Origin: QAMX01 sp003149835
GTDB lineage: Bacteria > Bacillota > Clostridia > Oscillospirales > QAMX01
Reading direction: 5' to 3'
Length of the DNA stretch: 10,373 nucleotides
Assembly (NCBI GenBank): GCA_959600635.1
Contig: CAUGMN010000082.1
Span: forward strand, 1-10,373
The notes under the pieces: model-generated
The model's database searches: none
Seen by the model: only the letters and a program-made list of their open reading frames with translations
Told to the model about the DNA's origin: nothing
Part shown: piece after piece, positions 1 through 6,286 of the stretch
Position numbering within the stretch: the first letter of the stretch is position 1
Layout of the letters: each line of letters begins with the position of its first letter
Made by a program: the position numbers and the translations under genes

Positions 1-1787
1 TCGATTTTCCCGAGCGCGTCAAGACGCAGACGGTCAACTGGATCGGCCGCTCAACAGGCGCCGAGGTCGATTTCGACACCACCGTCGGCGAGACGCTGCG
101 CGTCTTTACGACGCGGCCGGATACGCTGTTCGGCGCGACCTATATGGTCGTCTCGCCGGAGCATCCGATGCTCGACAAATACCGCGGCCGCATCGCCAAT
201 ATTGACGAGATCATGGCGTACCGAGCCGTTTCGGCCAAAAAGAGCGACTTTGAGCGCACGGAACTGGCCAAGGAAAAGACCGGCGTGCGTATCGACGGCA
301 TTACGGCGGTCAATCCGGTCAACGGCGTAGAGATTCCGATTTTTGTCTCCGATTATGTGCTGATGTCTTATGGCACGGGCGCGATCATGGCCGTCCCGGC
401 GCACGACGACCGCGACTATGCGTTTGCCAAAAAATTTGACCTGCCGATCATCGAGGTCGTTGCGGGCGGCGATATCGAGAAAGAAGCCTTTACCGACTGC
501 GAGACGGGCGTTATGGTCAATTCCGGCTTTCTCAACGGCATGAGCGTGCCGCAGGCGAAGCAGGCGATGATTGAAGCGCTGACGAAGCTGGGCAAGGGAA
601 CGGAGAAGGTCAACTATAAGCTGCGCGACTGGGTATTTGCGCGGCAGCGCTACTGGGGCGAGCCGGTGCCGCTTGTCTGGTGCGACCACTGCGGTAAATA
701 TGTGCCCGTGCCGGACGATCAGCTTCCCGTTTTACTGCCCAACGTCGAGAGCTACGAGCCGACCGAAAACGGGGAGTCGCCTCTGGCGCGTATGACCGAC
801 TGGGTCAACACGACCTGCCCTGTCTGCGGCGGTCCGGCGCGCCGCGAAACGGATACGATGCCGCAGTGGGCGGGGTCGTCGTGGTATTATCTGCGCTATA
901 CCGATCCGAAAAATCCCGGCGAGCTGGCTTCGCGCGAGGCGCTGAATCAGTGGATGCCGGTGGACTGGTACAACGGCGGCATGGAGCATACGACGCTGCA
1001 CCTGCTCTATTCGCGTTTCTGGCATAAATTCCTCTATGATATCGGCGTTGTGAATACCCCTGAACCCTATAAAAAGCGGACGAGCCACGGCATGATTCTC
1101 GGCGAGGACGGCGAGAAAATGTCGAAAAGCCGCGGCAACGTCATCAACCCAGACGATGTCGTCGCCGAGTATGGAGCGGATACGCTGCGGCTGTATATTA
1201 TGTTTATAGGCGACTTTGAAAAGACCGTCACATGGAACTCCAAGGCCGTCAGAGGCTGTCAGCGCTTTATCGACCGCGTCTGCGCGCTCGGCGACCGTGT
1301 GACGCCGGGAAAGGTCTATTCCAAGGCCTATGAAACGGTATTGCACCAGACCATTAAAAAAGTGACGTCGGATATCGCCGCCATGAAATTTAATACGGCG
1401 ATCGCGGCGATGATGACCTTTGTCAACACGGTCTACGACAACGGCGGAGCAATCAACGAGGCGGAATACAAAACGCTGCTCACCCTGATGAATCCGTTTG
1501 CGCCGCATATCACCGAGGAGCTCTTTGAGTGCTTCGGCGAGGGGATGCTCTGCGAGGCGAAATGGCCGGACTACGACGAGAGCAAAACCGTCGAAGATAC
1601 CGTGACCGTCGCCGTACAGATGAACGGCAAGCTCCGCGCAACCGTCGCGCTGCCGCGCGACTGCGACAATGCCGAAGCGGAAAAGGCGGCTCTGGCGGAC
1701 GCGAAAGTCGCTCAGGCTTTGGCGGGCAAGACCGTTGTCAAGATCATCGTCGTCAGGAATAAGATTGTCAATATCGTGGTAAGATAA
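1..1787 (+). CDS. leuS: Leucyl-tRNA synthetase, 3' part (5'-truncated by the window)
   Basis: Class I aminoacyl-tRNA synthetase that charges tRNA-Leu in the cytoplasm. The reading frame is open from base 3 and gives 594 codons, so roughly the first 200 residues of a ~800-residue bacterial LeuRS, including the HIGH motif, lie outside the window. Visible parts in order: the CP1 editing domain, with the threonine-rich TTRPDTLFGATY (about 111-146) and AVPAHDDRDY (about 390-420), whose Asp is the expected editing-site residue; a zinc-type insertion with CDHC (681-692) and CPVC (816-827); WAGSSWYYLRY; the catalytic KMSKS loop (1116-1130); and the anticodon-binding helical domain (HITEELFE near 1507). 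It ends in a small C-terminal domain with the AVQMNGKLRATV motif. No editing or catalytic residue looks lost in the visible part. The next gene has its own promoter 48 bp downstream, so leuS probably ends its own transcript. Identity is very secure. Confidence 0.97.
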   Translation, partial: DFPERVKTQTVNWIGRSTGAEVDFDTTVGETLRVFTTRPDTLFGATYMVVSPEHPMLDKYRGRIANIDEIMAYRAVSAKKSDFERTELAKEKTGVRIDGITAVNPVNGVEIPIFVSDYVLMSYGTGAIMAVPAHDDRDYAFAKKFDLPIIEVVAGGDIEKEAFTDCETGVMVNSGFLNGMSVPQAKQAMIEALTKLGKGTEKVNYKLRDWVFARQRYWGEPVPLVWCDHCGKYVPVPDDQLPVLLPNVESYEPTENGESPLARMTDWVNTTCPVCGGPARRETDTMPQWAGSSWYYLRYTDPKNPGELASREALNQWMPVDWYNGGMEHTTLHLLYSRFWHKFLYDIGVVNTPEPYKKRTSHGMILGEDGEKMSKSRGNVINPDDVVAEYGADTLRLYIMFIGDFEKTVTWNSKAVRGCQRFIDRVCALGDRVTPGKVYSKAYETVLHQTIKKVTSDIAAMKFNTAIAAMMTFVNTVYDNGGAINEAEYKTLLTLMNPFAPHITEELFECFGEGMLCEAKWPDYDESKTVEDTVTVAVQMNGKLRATVALPRDCDNAEAEKAALADAKVAQALAGKTVVKIIVVRNKIVNIVVR

Positions 1788-1792
1788 CCACT

Positions 1793-1826
1793 GCCGCCCG
1801 ACGCGGCTAAATTGTAAATTGTTCTT
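1793..1826 (+). terminator. Weak possible leuS terminator hairpin
   Basis: Five bases after the leuS stop codon, GCCGC (1793-1797) can pair with GCGGC (1803-1807) across a 5-nt loop. It is followed by an AT-rich stretch containing a tandem TAAATTG repeat, but not by a clean T-run. The position fits a terminator; the short stem and interrupted T-tract make it a weak candidate. Confidence 0.3.
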
Positions 1827-1834
1827 GAAATCTC

Positions 1835-1863
1835 TTGACAAAGGCGCCCGTATCATGTATAAT
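1835..1863 (+). promoter_or_regulatory. Perfect-consensus sigma-A promoter for rpsU
   Basis: TTGACA at 1835-1840 and TATAAT at 1858-1863 are separated by exactly 17 bp, so both hexamers and the spacing match the vegetative sigma-70/sigma-A consensus. Transcription should start near 1870, leaving a ~120-nt leader before rpsU. Such promoters are expected for highly expressed genes, which fits a ribosomal protein. Confidence 0.92.
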
Positions 1864-1895
1864 ATTTCTATTGTATAGGGAAGTATTTTTTTGGC

Positions 1896-1968
1896 CGGCA
1901 GCTTTGCCGTACGCTCAGAAAATATTTTTCAACAATAACCGATGACGAAACGCAGAGAATGAAGCTGC
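1896..1968 (+). promoter_or_regulatory. rpsU leader with two mutually exclusive pairings
   Basis: In the ~120-nt untranslated leader, CGGCA (1896-1900) can form a 5-bp hairpin with TGCCG (1905-1909). Alternatively GCAGCTT (1898-1904) is the exact complement of AAGCTGC (1962-1968), a pairing extendable by two G-U pairs and ending 5 nt before the purine-rich ribosome site at 1974-1984. The two pairings share bases 1898-1906 and cannot coexist. This geometry would suit translational control, but no known leader family is recognised and short complementarities can arise by chance. Confidence 0.35.
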
Positions 1969-1989
1969 GATGCGGAGGGAGGGAATTCC

Positions 1990-2166
1990 GTGTCTGAAAT
2001 CCATTTGAAGGAAAATGAATCGTTGGATAATGCGCTCCGCAGATTCAAGCGTTCATGTGCGAAGTCGGGTGTTTTATCTGAACTCCGCAAGAGAGAGCAC
2101 TATGAGAGCCCGAGTGTCAAACGCCGTAAAAAGGCGGAGGCCGCGAGAAAGAAGAAGTACAGATAG
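1990..2166 (+). CDS. rpsU: Small ribosomal subunit protein bS21
   Basis: Encodes a 58-residue, very basic protein that opens MSEIHLKENESLDNALRRF and ends in a lysine/arginine tail (AARKKKYR), with the RKREHYESPSVKRRKK core typical of bS21 from Gram-positive bacteria. bS21 sits on the 30S platform near the 3' end of 16S rRNA and helps initiation. The start is GTG; it is supported by the match to the family's N-terminus and by an extended purine ribosome site (GGAGGGAGGGA, 1974-1984) just upstream. No ATG lies in frame close by. The gene is a single-gene unit with its own consensus promoter and terminator, lying between two tRNA synthetase genes. Because it is short and starts with GTG, it is easily missed, and a longer spurious frame overlaps it on the same strand (2015-2368). 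Confidence 0.95.
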   Translation: MSEIHLKENESLDNALRRFKRSCAKSGVLSELRKREHYESPSVKRRKKAEAARKKKYR

Positions 2167-2188
2167 GTTTCCGATTTGCAAACCGAAC

Positions 2189-2223
2189 CGCCCGACGCTG
2201 CTACCAGCGCCGGGCGTTTTGTT
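2189..2223 (+). terminator. Intrinsic terminator of rpsU
   Basis: Stem arms CGCCCG (2189-2194) plus CGCTG (2196-2200) pair with CAGCG (2205-2209) plus CGGGCG (2211-2216). There is one A/C mismatch between the two blocks and a 4-nt loop, followed by TTTTGTTT. It starts 23 bp after the rpsU stop codon, a textbook Rho-independent arrangement, and separates rpsU from the metG promoter. Confidence 0.9.
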
Positions 2224-2238
2224 TCGCCATGGCGAAAC
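2221..2238. repeat. Perfect 18-bp palindrome upstream of metG promoter
   Basis: GTTTCGCCATGGCGAAAC is identical to its own reverse complement over all 18 bases. It begins in the T-tract of the rpsU terminator and ends 22 bp before the metG -35 box. No T-run follows it, so it is not a good second terminator. A perfect palindrome at this spot fits a binding site for a dimeric regulator or an RNA hairpin at the rpsU transcript end. Which regulator, if any, cannot be told. Confidence 0.6.
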
Positions 2239-2260
2239 GGCACATAATTTTCGGAAAAAA

Positions 2261-2289
2261 TGGAAATCTAAGGGAAAGTGTGCTATAAT
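2261..2289 (+). promoter_or_regulatory. metG operon promoter (extended -10)
   Basis: TATAAT at 2284-2289 is perfect and is preceded by TG at 2281-2282 with one base between, the extended -10 form. TGGAAA at 2261-2266 matches the -35 consensus at four of six positions with a 17-bp spacer. Transcription would start near 2296, giving a leader of about 70 nt, too short for a T-box or SAM riboswitch. Confidence 0.85.
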
Positions 2290-2364
2290 ATCTTCGTTGA
2301 AACGTTACAGGGCAAAGCCGTACTGCGCGGCGGCCCGATATAAAAGAGAGGGAAGCCTGAATCC

Positions 2365-4296
2365 ATGAACAAGGGAAAGTATTACATCACCACGGCGATT
2401 GCCTATACCTCGCGCGTGCCGCATATCGGCAATACGTATGAAGCCGTGTTGGCCGACGCGATCGCGCGTTATAAGCGTTTAACCGGCTACGACGTATTCT
2501 TTATGACCGGTACAGACGAACACGGCAAGAAGATCCAGCAGCAGGCGGAGGCGGAGGGCGTGACGCCGCAGGCGCATGTCGACCATATCGCCGGCGAAAT
2601 CCGGCGCATCTGGGATATGATGAACGTTTCATACGACAAGTTTATCCGCACGACCGATTCGTTCCACGAAAAAAGCGTCTCCGAGATCTTTAAAAAGCTG
2701 TACGAGCAGGGCGACATCTATAAATCAAAATATACCGGGCATTACTGCGTGGCCTGTGAATCGTTTTACACCGACGCGCAGCTGAACGGCGGAAAATGCC
2801 CTGACTGCGGCGGTCCGGTTGAGCCGGCCAGCGAGGAGGCGTATTTCCTGCGCCTCTCAAAATACGCCGACAGGCTGATCCGCCATATCGAGGACAACCC
2901 CGATTTTATTCAGCCCAAGGCGCGGCGCAATGAAATGGTCAATAATTTTCTGAAACCCGGCCTGCTGGACCTGTGCGTGTCGCGTTCCTCGTTTACATGG
3001 GGCATTCCGGTTGAATTCGATCCCGGTCACGTCATCTATGTCTGGATCGACGCGCTCTCCAATTACATCACCGGGCTCGGCTATCGCCCGGGAGAGAAGA
3101 GCGAGATGTATGAAAAATACTGGCCGGCCGATATCCACCTGATCGGCAAGGACATTCTGCGTTTTCATACGATTTACTGGCCGATTATCCTCATGGCCCT
3201 CGGCGAGCCGCTGCCGAAAAAGATCTTCGGGCATCCGTGGCTTTTAATGGGCGGCGAGAAGATGTCAAAGTCCAAGGGCAACGTTATCTACGCCGACGAT
3301 CTCGTCAAGTATTTCGGCGTCGACGCGGTGCGCTATTTCGTGCTCAACGAGATGCCGTTTGCATCTGACGGCAGCCTGACCTATGAACTCGTCGCGGCGC
3401 GTTACAACTCCGACCTCGCCAATATTTTAGGCAACCTTGTCAACCGCACCATGGCGATGACGGGCAAATATTTCGGAGGGATCGCGCCGGCCTGCGGCGA
3501 GCTGACGGAGGTCGATCTTGATCTGCGGAGTACGGCGCAGAAAACCGTCGAAGCGGTCGAGGCGGCTATGAACGAGCTACGCGTCGCCGACGCGCTCGGC
3601 GAGATCTGGACGCTTCTGCGCCGTTCCAACCGTTATATTGACGAGACGGAGCCGTGGCTGCTGGCGAAGGACGAGGCGAAAAGAGAGCGGCTCGGAACCG
3701 TTCTCTATCATCTGCTCGAATCAATCCGCATTGCGGCTGTGCTGCTGCAAGCGTTTCTTCCGGAGACGGCGGAGCGGATTTTCCGTCAGCTGAATACAGA
3801 AGAGACCGTCTATGAATCGGTTCTTGCTTTCGGCGGCCTTCGTTCCGGCCGGCCGCTCGGCGTATCCGAGGTGCTTTTTGCGCGCCTTGACGAAAAGGCG
3901 CTGATGGAACAGATTGAAAAGGAACACGCCGGAGCCGAGGCGCCGAAGCGCGAATACGCGCCGCTCGCCGAAGAGATCTCGATTGACGGCTTCGGCGCGG
4001 TCGATCTCCGCGCCGCGCGCGTCCTCGCCTGCGAACCGGTCAAGAAGAGCGCCAAGCTGCTCAAATTGACCGTCGACCTCGGTTTTGAACAGCGTCAGGT
4101 TGTTTCAGGCATTGCCAAATGGTATCAGCCCGCCGATATGATCGGTAAAACCGTCGTGCTCGTAGCCAATCTCAAACCGGCCAAGCTGTGCGGCGTGGAG
4201 AGCCAAGGCATGATCCTCGCCTGCGACGGTTCAGATGACAGCGCGCAGGTCGTTTTCCTGCCCGACGGAACGGAACCGGGCAGCAAAATTCGATAA
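2365..4296 (+). CDS. metG: Methionyl-tRNA synthetase with C-terminal tRNA-binding domain
   Basis: Charges initiator and elongator tRNA-Met; a cytoplasmic class I synthetase of 643 residues, the usual length for forms with a fused C-terminal domain. The N-terminal Rossmann fold carries the HIGH-type signature as HIGN (residues 20-23), followed by TGTDEHG (48-54). The connective domain has one four-cysteine zinc knuckle (C128, C131, C145, C148). KMSKS is at 299-303, followed by the helical anticodon-binding domain. Residues about 538-643 form a Trbp111/EMAP-II-like OB-fold domain (AVDLRAARVLACEPV, QVVSGIAKWY, ANLKPAKLCGVESQGMIL) that aids tRNA binding and dimerisation. The ATG is preceded by a GAGAGGGA ribosome site about 11 nt upstream. 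First gene of an apparent operon with tatD and an oxidoreductase. HIGN in place of HIGH is common in MetRS enzymes and does not suggest loss of activity. Confidence 0.98.
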   Translation: MNKGKYYITTAIAYTSRVPHIGNTYEAVLADAIARYKRLTGYDVFFMTGTDEHGKKIQQQAEAEGVTPQAHVDHIAGEIRRIWDMMNVSYDKFIRTTDSFHEKSVSEIFKKLYEQGDIYKSKYTGHYCVACESFYTDAQLNGGKCPDCGGPVEPASEEAYFLRLSKYADRLIRHIEDNPDFIQPKARRNEMVNNFLKPGLLDLCVSRSSFTWGIPVEFDPGHVIYVWIDALSNYITGLGYRPGEKSEMYEKYWPADIHLIGKDILRFHTIYWPIILMALGEPLPKKIFGHPWLLMGGEKMSKSKGNVIYADDLVKYFGVDAVRYFVLNEMPFASDGSLTYELVAARYNSDLANILGNLVNRTMAMTGKYFGGIAPACGELTEVDLDLRSTAQKTVEAVEAAMNELRVADALGEIWTLLRRSNRYIDETEPWLLAKDEAKRERLGTVLYHLLESIRIAAVLLQAFLPETAERIFRQLNTEETVYESVLAFGGLRSGRPLGVSEVLFARLDEKALMEQIEKEHAGAEAPKREYAPLAEEISIDGFGAVDLRAARVLACEPVKKSAKLLKLTVDLGFEQRQVVSGIAKWYQPADMIGKTVVLVANLKPAKLCGVESQGMILACDGSDDSAQVVFLPDGTEPGSKIR

Positions 4297-4297
4297 T

Positions 4298-5086
4298 ATG
4301 CCCCTGCTTTTTGATACGCACGCGCACTATGACGACGTGCGCTTCGACGGGGATCGCGACGCGCTGCTCGCCGGCATGCCGGAAAGGGGAATCGGCCTGA
4401 TTCTCAACGCCGCCTGCGACATGGAAAGCGCGGCGGCTTCGCTGAGCCTGGCGGAACGATATCCGTTTGTATATGCCGCCGCAGGGATCCATCCGCATGA
4501 GGCGCGCCTGGCTCCGGAAGATTGGGAACGGCGGCTGCGGCAATACGCGGCGCGCGAAAAATGCGTCGCAATCGGCGAAATCGGCCTCGATTACCATTAT
4601 GATTTCTCGCCCCGCGAAACCCAGCGCGCGCTGTTTGCGGCGCAGATGGAAGTGGCGTCGTCGCTGCACCGCCCCGTGGTGATCCATGAGCGCGAGGCGC
4701 TGGCGGATACGCTTGATATCCTGCGCGCCTTTCGCGGCCGCGTCGAAGGGGTATTCCACTGTTTTTCCAACAGCGTCGAGACGGCGAAGACCGTGCTGGC
4801 TATGGGATACCTGATTGCGCTCGGCGGCACGGTCACGTTCAAAAACGCGCGGCACGCGCCGCTGGTCGCCGCCTATGTCCCGGCGGACAGATTGCTCGTG
4901 GAGACGGACTGCCCGTATATGGCGCCCGTTCCGAAGCGCGGACAGCGCAACGATTCGTCGTATCTCGCATATACCGTAGCAAGGATTGCCGAGCTGCGCG
5001 GAGAGCCGTATGAGGCGGTCGCCGCGCAGACCTATGAAAACGGCTGCCGCCTGTTTGGCATCGGGCGTCAGCAGAAAACCGTATAA
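4298..5086 (+). CDS. tatD: TatD-family metal-dependent hydrolase (putative DNase)
   Basis: A 262-residue TIM-barrel hydrolase of the TatD/YcfH/YabD family. Members of the family are metal-dependent nucleases linked to DNA repair and quality control, but the true substrate is often unknown. All metal ligands expected for the family are visible: HxH at H8 and H10 (DTHAHYD), E94 in AIGEIGLDYHYD, H130 in PVVIHERE, H154 in GVFHCFSN, and D204 in LLVETDCPYMAP. Length is normal. The chosen ATG lies 1 bp after the metG stop (TAATATG), implying translational coupling. A longer in-frame start inside metG (4235) would add 21 residues before the conserved N-terminus and is unlikely. The metG-tatD order is common in Bacillota (metS-yabD in Bacillus subtilis), where rnmV and ksgA usually follow; here they do not. 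Confidence 0.94.
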   Translation: MPLLFDTHAHYDDVRFDGDRDALLAGMPERGIGLILNAACDMESAAASLSLAERYPFVYAAAGIHPHEARLAPEDWERRLRQYAAREKCVAIGEIGLDYHYDFSPRETQRALFAAQMEVASSLHRPVVIHEREALADTLDILRAFRGRVEGVFHCFSNSVETAKTVLAMGYLIALGGTVTFKNARHAPLVAAYVPADRLLVETDCPYMAPVPKRGQRNDSSYLAYTVARIAELRGEPYEAVAAQTYENGCRLFGIGRQQKTV

Positions 5087-5107
5087 AAAAACGGAGGTAA
5101 CAGAAAA

Positions 5108-6286
5108 ATGGAAACACTGCGAGTTGGGATTATCGGGATCGGCAATATGGGTTCCGCGCACGTCGCGCGTATCCGGAAAGGCGACGTAAAGGGCATGACG
5201 CTCGCCGCCGTCTGCGATACGGATGAAAAAAAACGTGCGGCGGCAAAGGAAACGTTGGAGAATGTCGAGGTATTCGCAGAATATCAGGCTTTAATCGGCT
5301 CGGGGCTCTGCGATGCGGTGATCATCGCCACGCCGCACTATTTTCACCCTGAAATCGCTGTCTGCGCTCTGGAACACGGGCTTCACGTCCTCACGGAGAA
5401 GCCGGCCGGCGTCTATACGGCGCAGGTGCTGGAAATGAACGCCGCCGCGGAAAAGAGCGGCAAAGTCTTTGGGATCATGTTTAACCAGCGCACGACGCCG
5501 ATCTTTGCGGCGGCGCGTGAAATCGTCCGTTCCGGCCGGCTCGGCGAGATGAAGCGCGTCGTTTGGCTGATCACCAACTGGTATCGAAATCAGGCGTATT
5601 TTGATTCCGGCTCGTGGCGGGCGACATGGGCGGGCGAAGGCGGCGGCGTGCTGCTGAATCAGTGTGTCCACAACATCGACCTCTGGCAGTGGATCTGCGG
5701 GATGCCCGCGCGCATCCGCGGCTTTGTCCAGTACGGAAAATACCACAATATCGAGGTCGACGACGACGTGACGGTCTACGCCGAATACGAAAACGACGCC
5801 ACAGGCACGTTTATTACCACGACCGGCGAATATCCCGGCACCAACCGCCTGGAAATCAGCGGCGACAGGGGAAAGCTCGTCATCGAAAACGGCACGCTGA
5901 AACTCTGGGAGCTCGACGGCTCGGAACGCGAATTTTGCTTCCATTCCGATACGAATACGCCGAAACCGCAGATTACCTATACGGAGACGCCCTTTACCGA
6001 CAAGGGCACGGCGCATACCGGCATCTGCCAGAACTTTGCCGACGCTGTTCTGCATGGGACGCCGCTGCTGTCGCCGGGCCGCGAGGGTTTGAATTCGCTG
6101 GAAATCATCAACGCGATCTATCTCTCCGACTGGACGCAGAGCACCGTCGAACTGCCTGTGGACAAAGAGCTGTATTACCGGCTTTTGCAGGAGCGGATCA
6201 AAACATCCTCGCTCCGTCAGGCCGACGACAGCGCCTTCCGCTCCAATCAGGACACGCTGACCGACCGCTGGTCGGTCAAATGGTAA
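5108..6286 (+). CDS. Gfo/Idh/MocA-family NAD(P)-dependent oxidoreductase
   Basis: A 392-residue dehydrogenase of the glucose-fructose oxidoreductase/inositol dehydrogenase family. These enzymes act on sugars, inositols or related polyols; the substrate here cannot be named. The N-terminal Rossmann domain has the dinucleotide motif GIIGIGNMGSAH (residues 7-18) and the family lysine in TEKPAG (E97-K98-P99). The C-terminal domain carries GGGVLLNQCVHNIDLW, with the expected catalytic-type H188 and D191. No signal peptide is seen, so it is cytoplasmic. A strong GGAGGT site (5093-5098) sits 9 nt before the ATG, and the gap to tatD is 21 bp, so it is probably the last gene of the metG operon. Nothing in metG or tatD explains a sugar enzyme, and no transporter or regulator accompanies it. 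Its last 11 bp overlap the end of the convergent feoB-like gene. Confidence 0.93.
   Translation: METLRVGIIGIGNMGSAHVARIRKGDVKGMTLAAVCDTDEKKRAAAKETLENVEVFAEYQALIGSGLCDAVIIATPHYFHPEIAVCALEHGLHVLTEKPAGVYTAQVLEMNAAAEKSGKVFGIMFNQRTTPIFAAAREIVRSGRLGEMKRVVWLITNWYRNQAYFDSGSWRATWAGEGGGVLLNQCVHNIDLWQWICGMPARIRGFVQYGKYHNIEVDDDVTVYAEYENDATGTFITTTGEYPGTNRLEISGDRGKLVIENGTLKLWELDGSEREFCFHSDTNTPKPQITYTETPFTDKGTAHTGICQNFADAVLHGTPLLSPGREGLNSLEIINAIYLSDWTQSTVELPVDKELYYRLLQERIKTSSLRQADDSAFRSNQDTLTDRWSVKW
6258..6278. terminator. Hairpin spanning the convergent gene ends
   Basis: TGACCGACC (6258-6266) and GGTCGGTCA (6270-6278) form a perfect, GC-rich 9-bp stem with a 3-nt loop. It lies in the last codons of the oxidoreductase, and its right arm contains the TGA stop of the opposite-strand feoB-like gene. 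It would fold in both transcripts. Neither strand has a T-run after it, so it is not a standard intrinsic terminator. It may be a bidirectional transcript-end or stabilising structure. Confidence 0.5.

Noticed and set aside
732..1856. A 374-codon minus-strand frame opposite leuS
   Set aside because: It has no family signature, runs across the rpsU promoter, and lies opposite a clear leuS coding frame; it is a codon-bias shadow. The same applies to the minus-strand frame at 51-689.
1942..1997. Tiny leader frames (6 and 12 codons, overlapping at ATGA) before rpsU
   Set aside because: Neither has a ribosome site, and such short frames are expected by chance.
2296..2364. A T-box or SAM riboswitch before metG
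   Set aside because: The predicted leader is only about 70 nt and has no T-box sequence or SAM-riboswitch core that I can see.
2015..2368. A 117-codon plus-strand frame overlapping rpsU and the metG promoter
   Set aside because: It crosses rpsU in another frame, the terminator and the metG promoter. Its product is low-complexity and basic, and rpsU explains the region far better.
2424..2435. HIGN instead of HIGH in MetRS as a defect
   Set aside because: Position four of this motif varies naturally among MetRS enzymes, and KMSKS and the zinc cysteines are intact.
4172..5161. A 329-codon minus-strand frame opposite tatD, and a 380-codon one at 5291-6433
   Set aside because: Both are antisense to genes with intact catalytic motifs and show no recognisable protein features.
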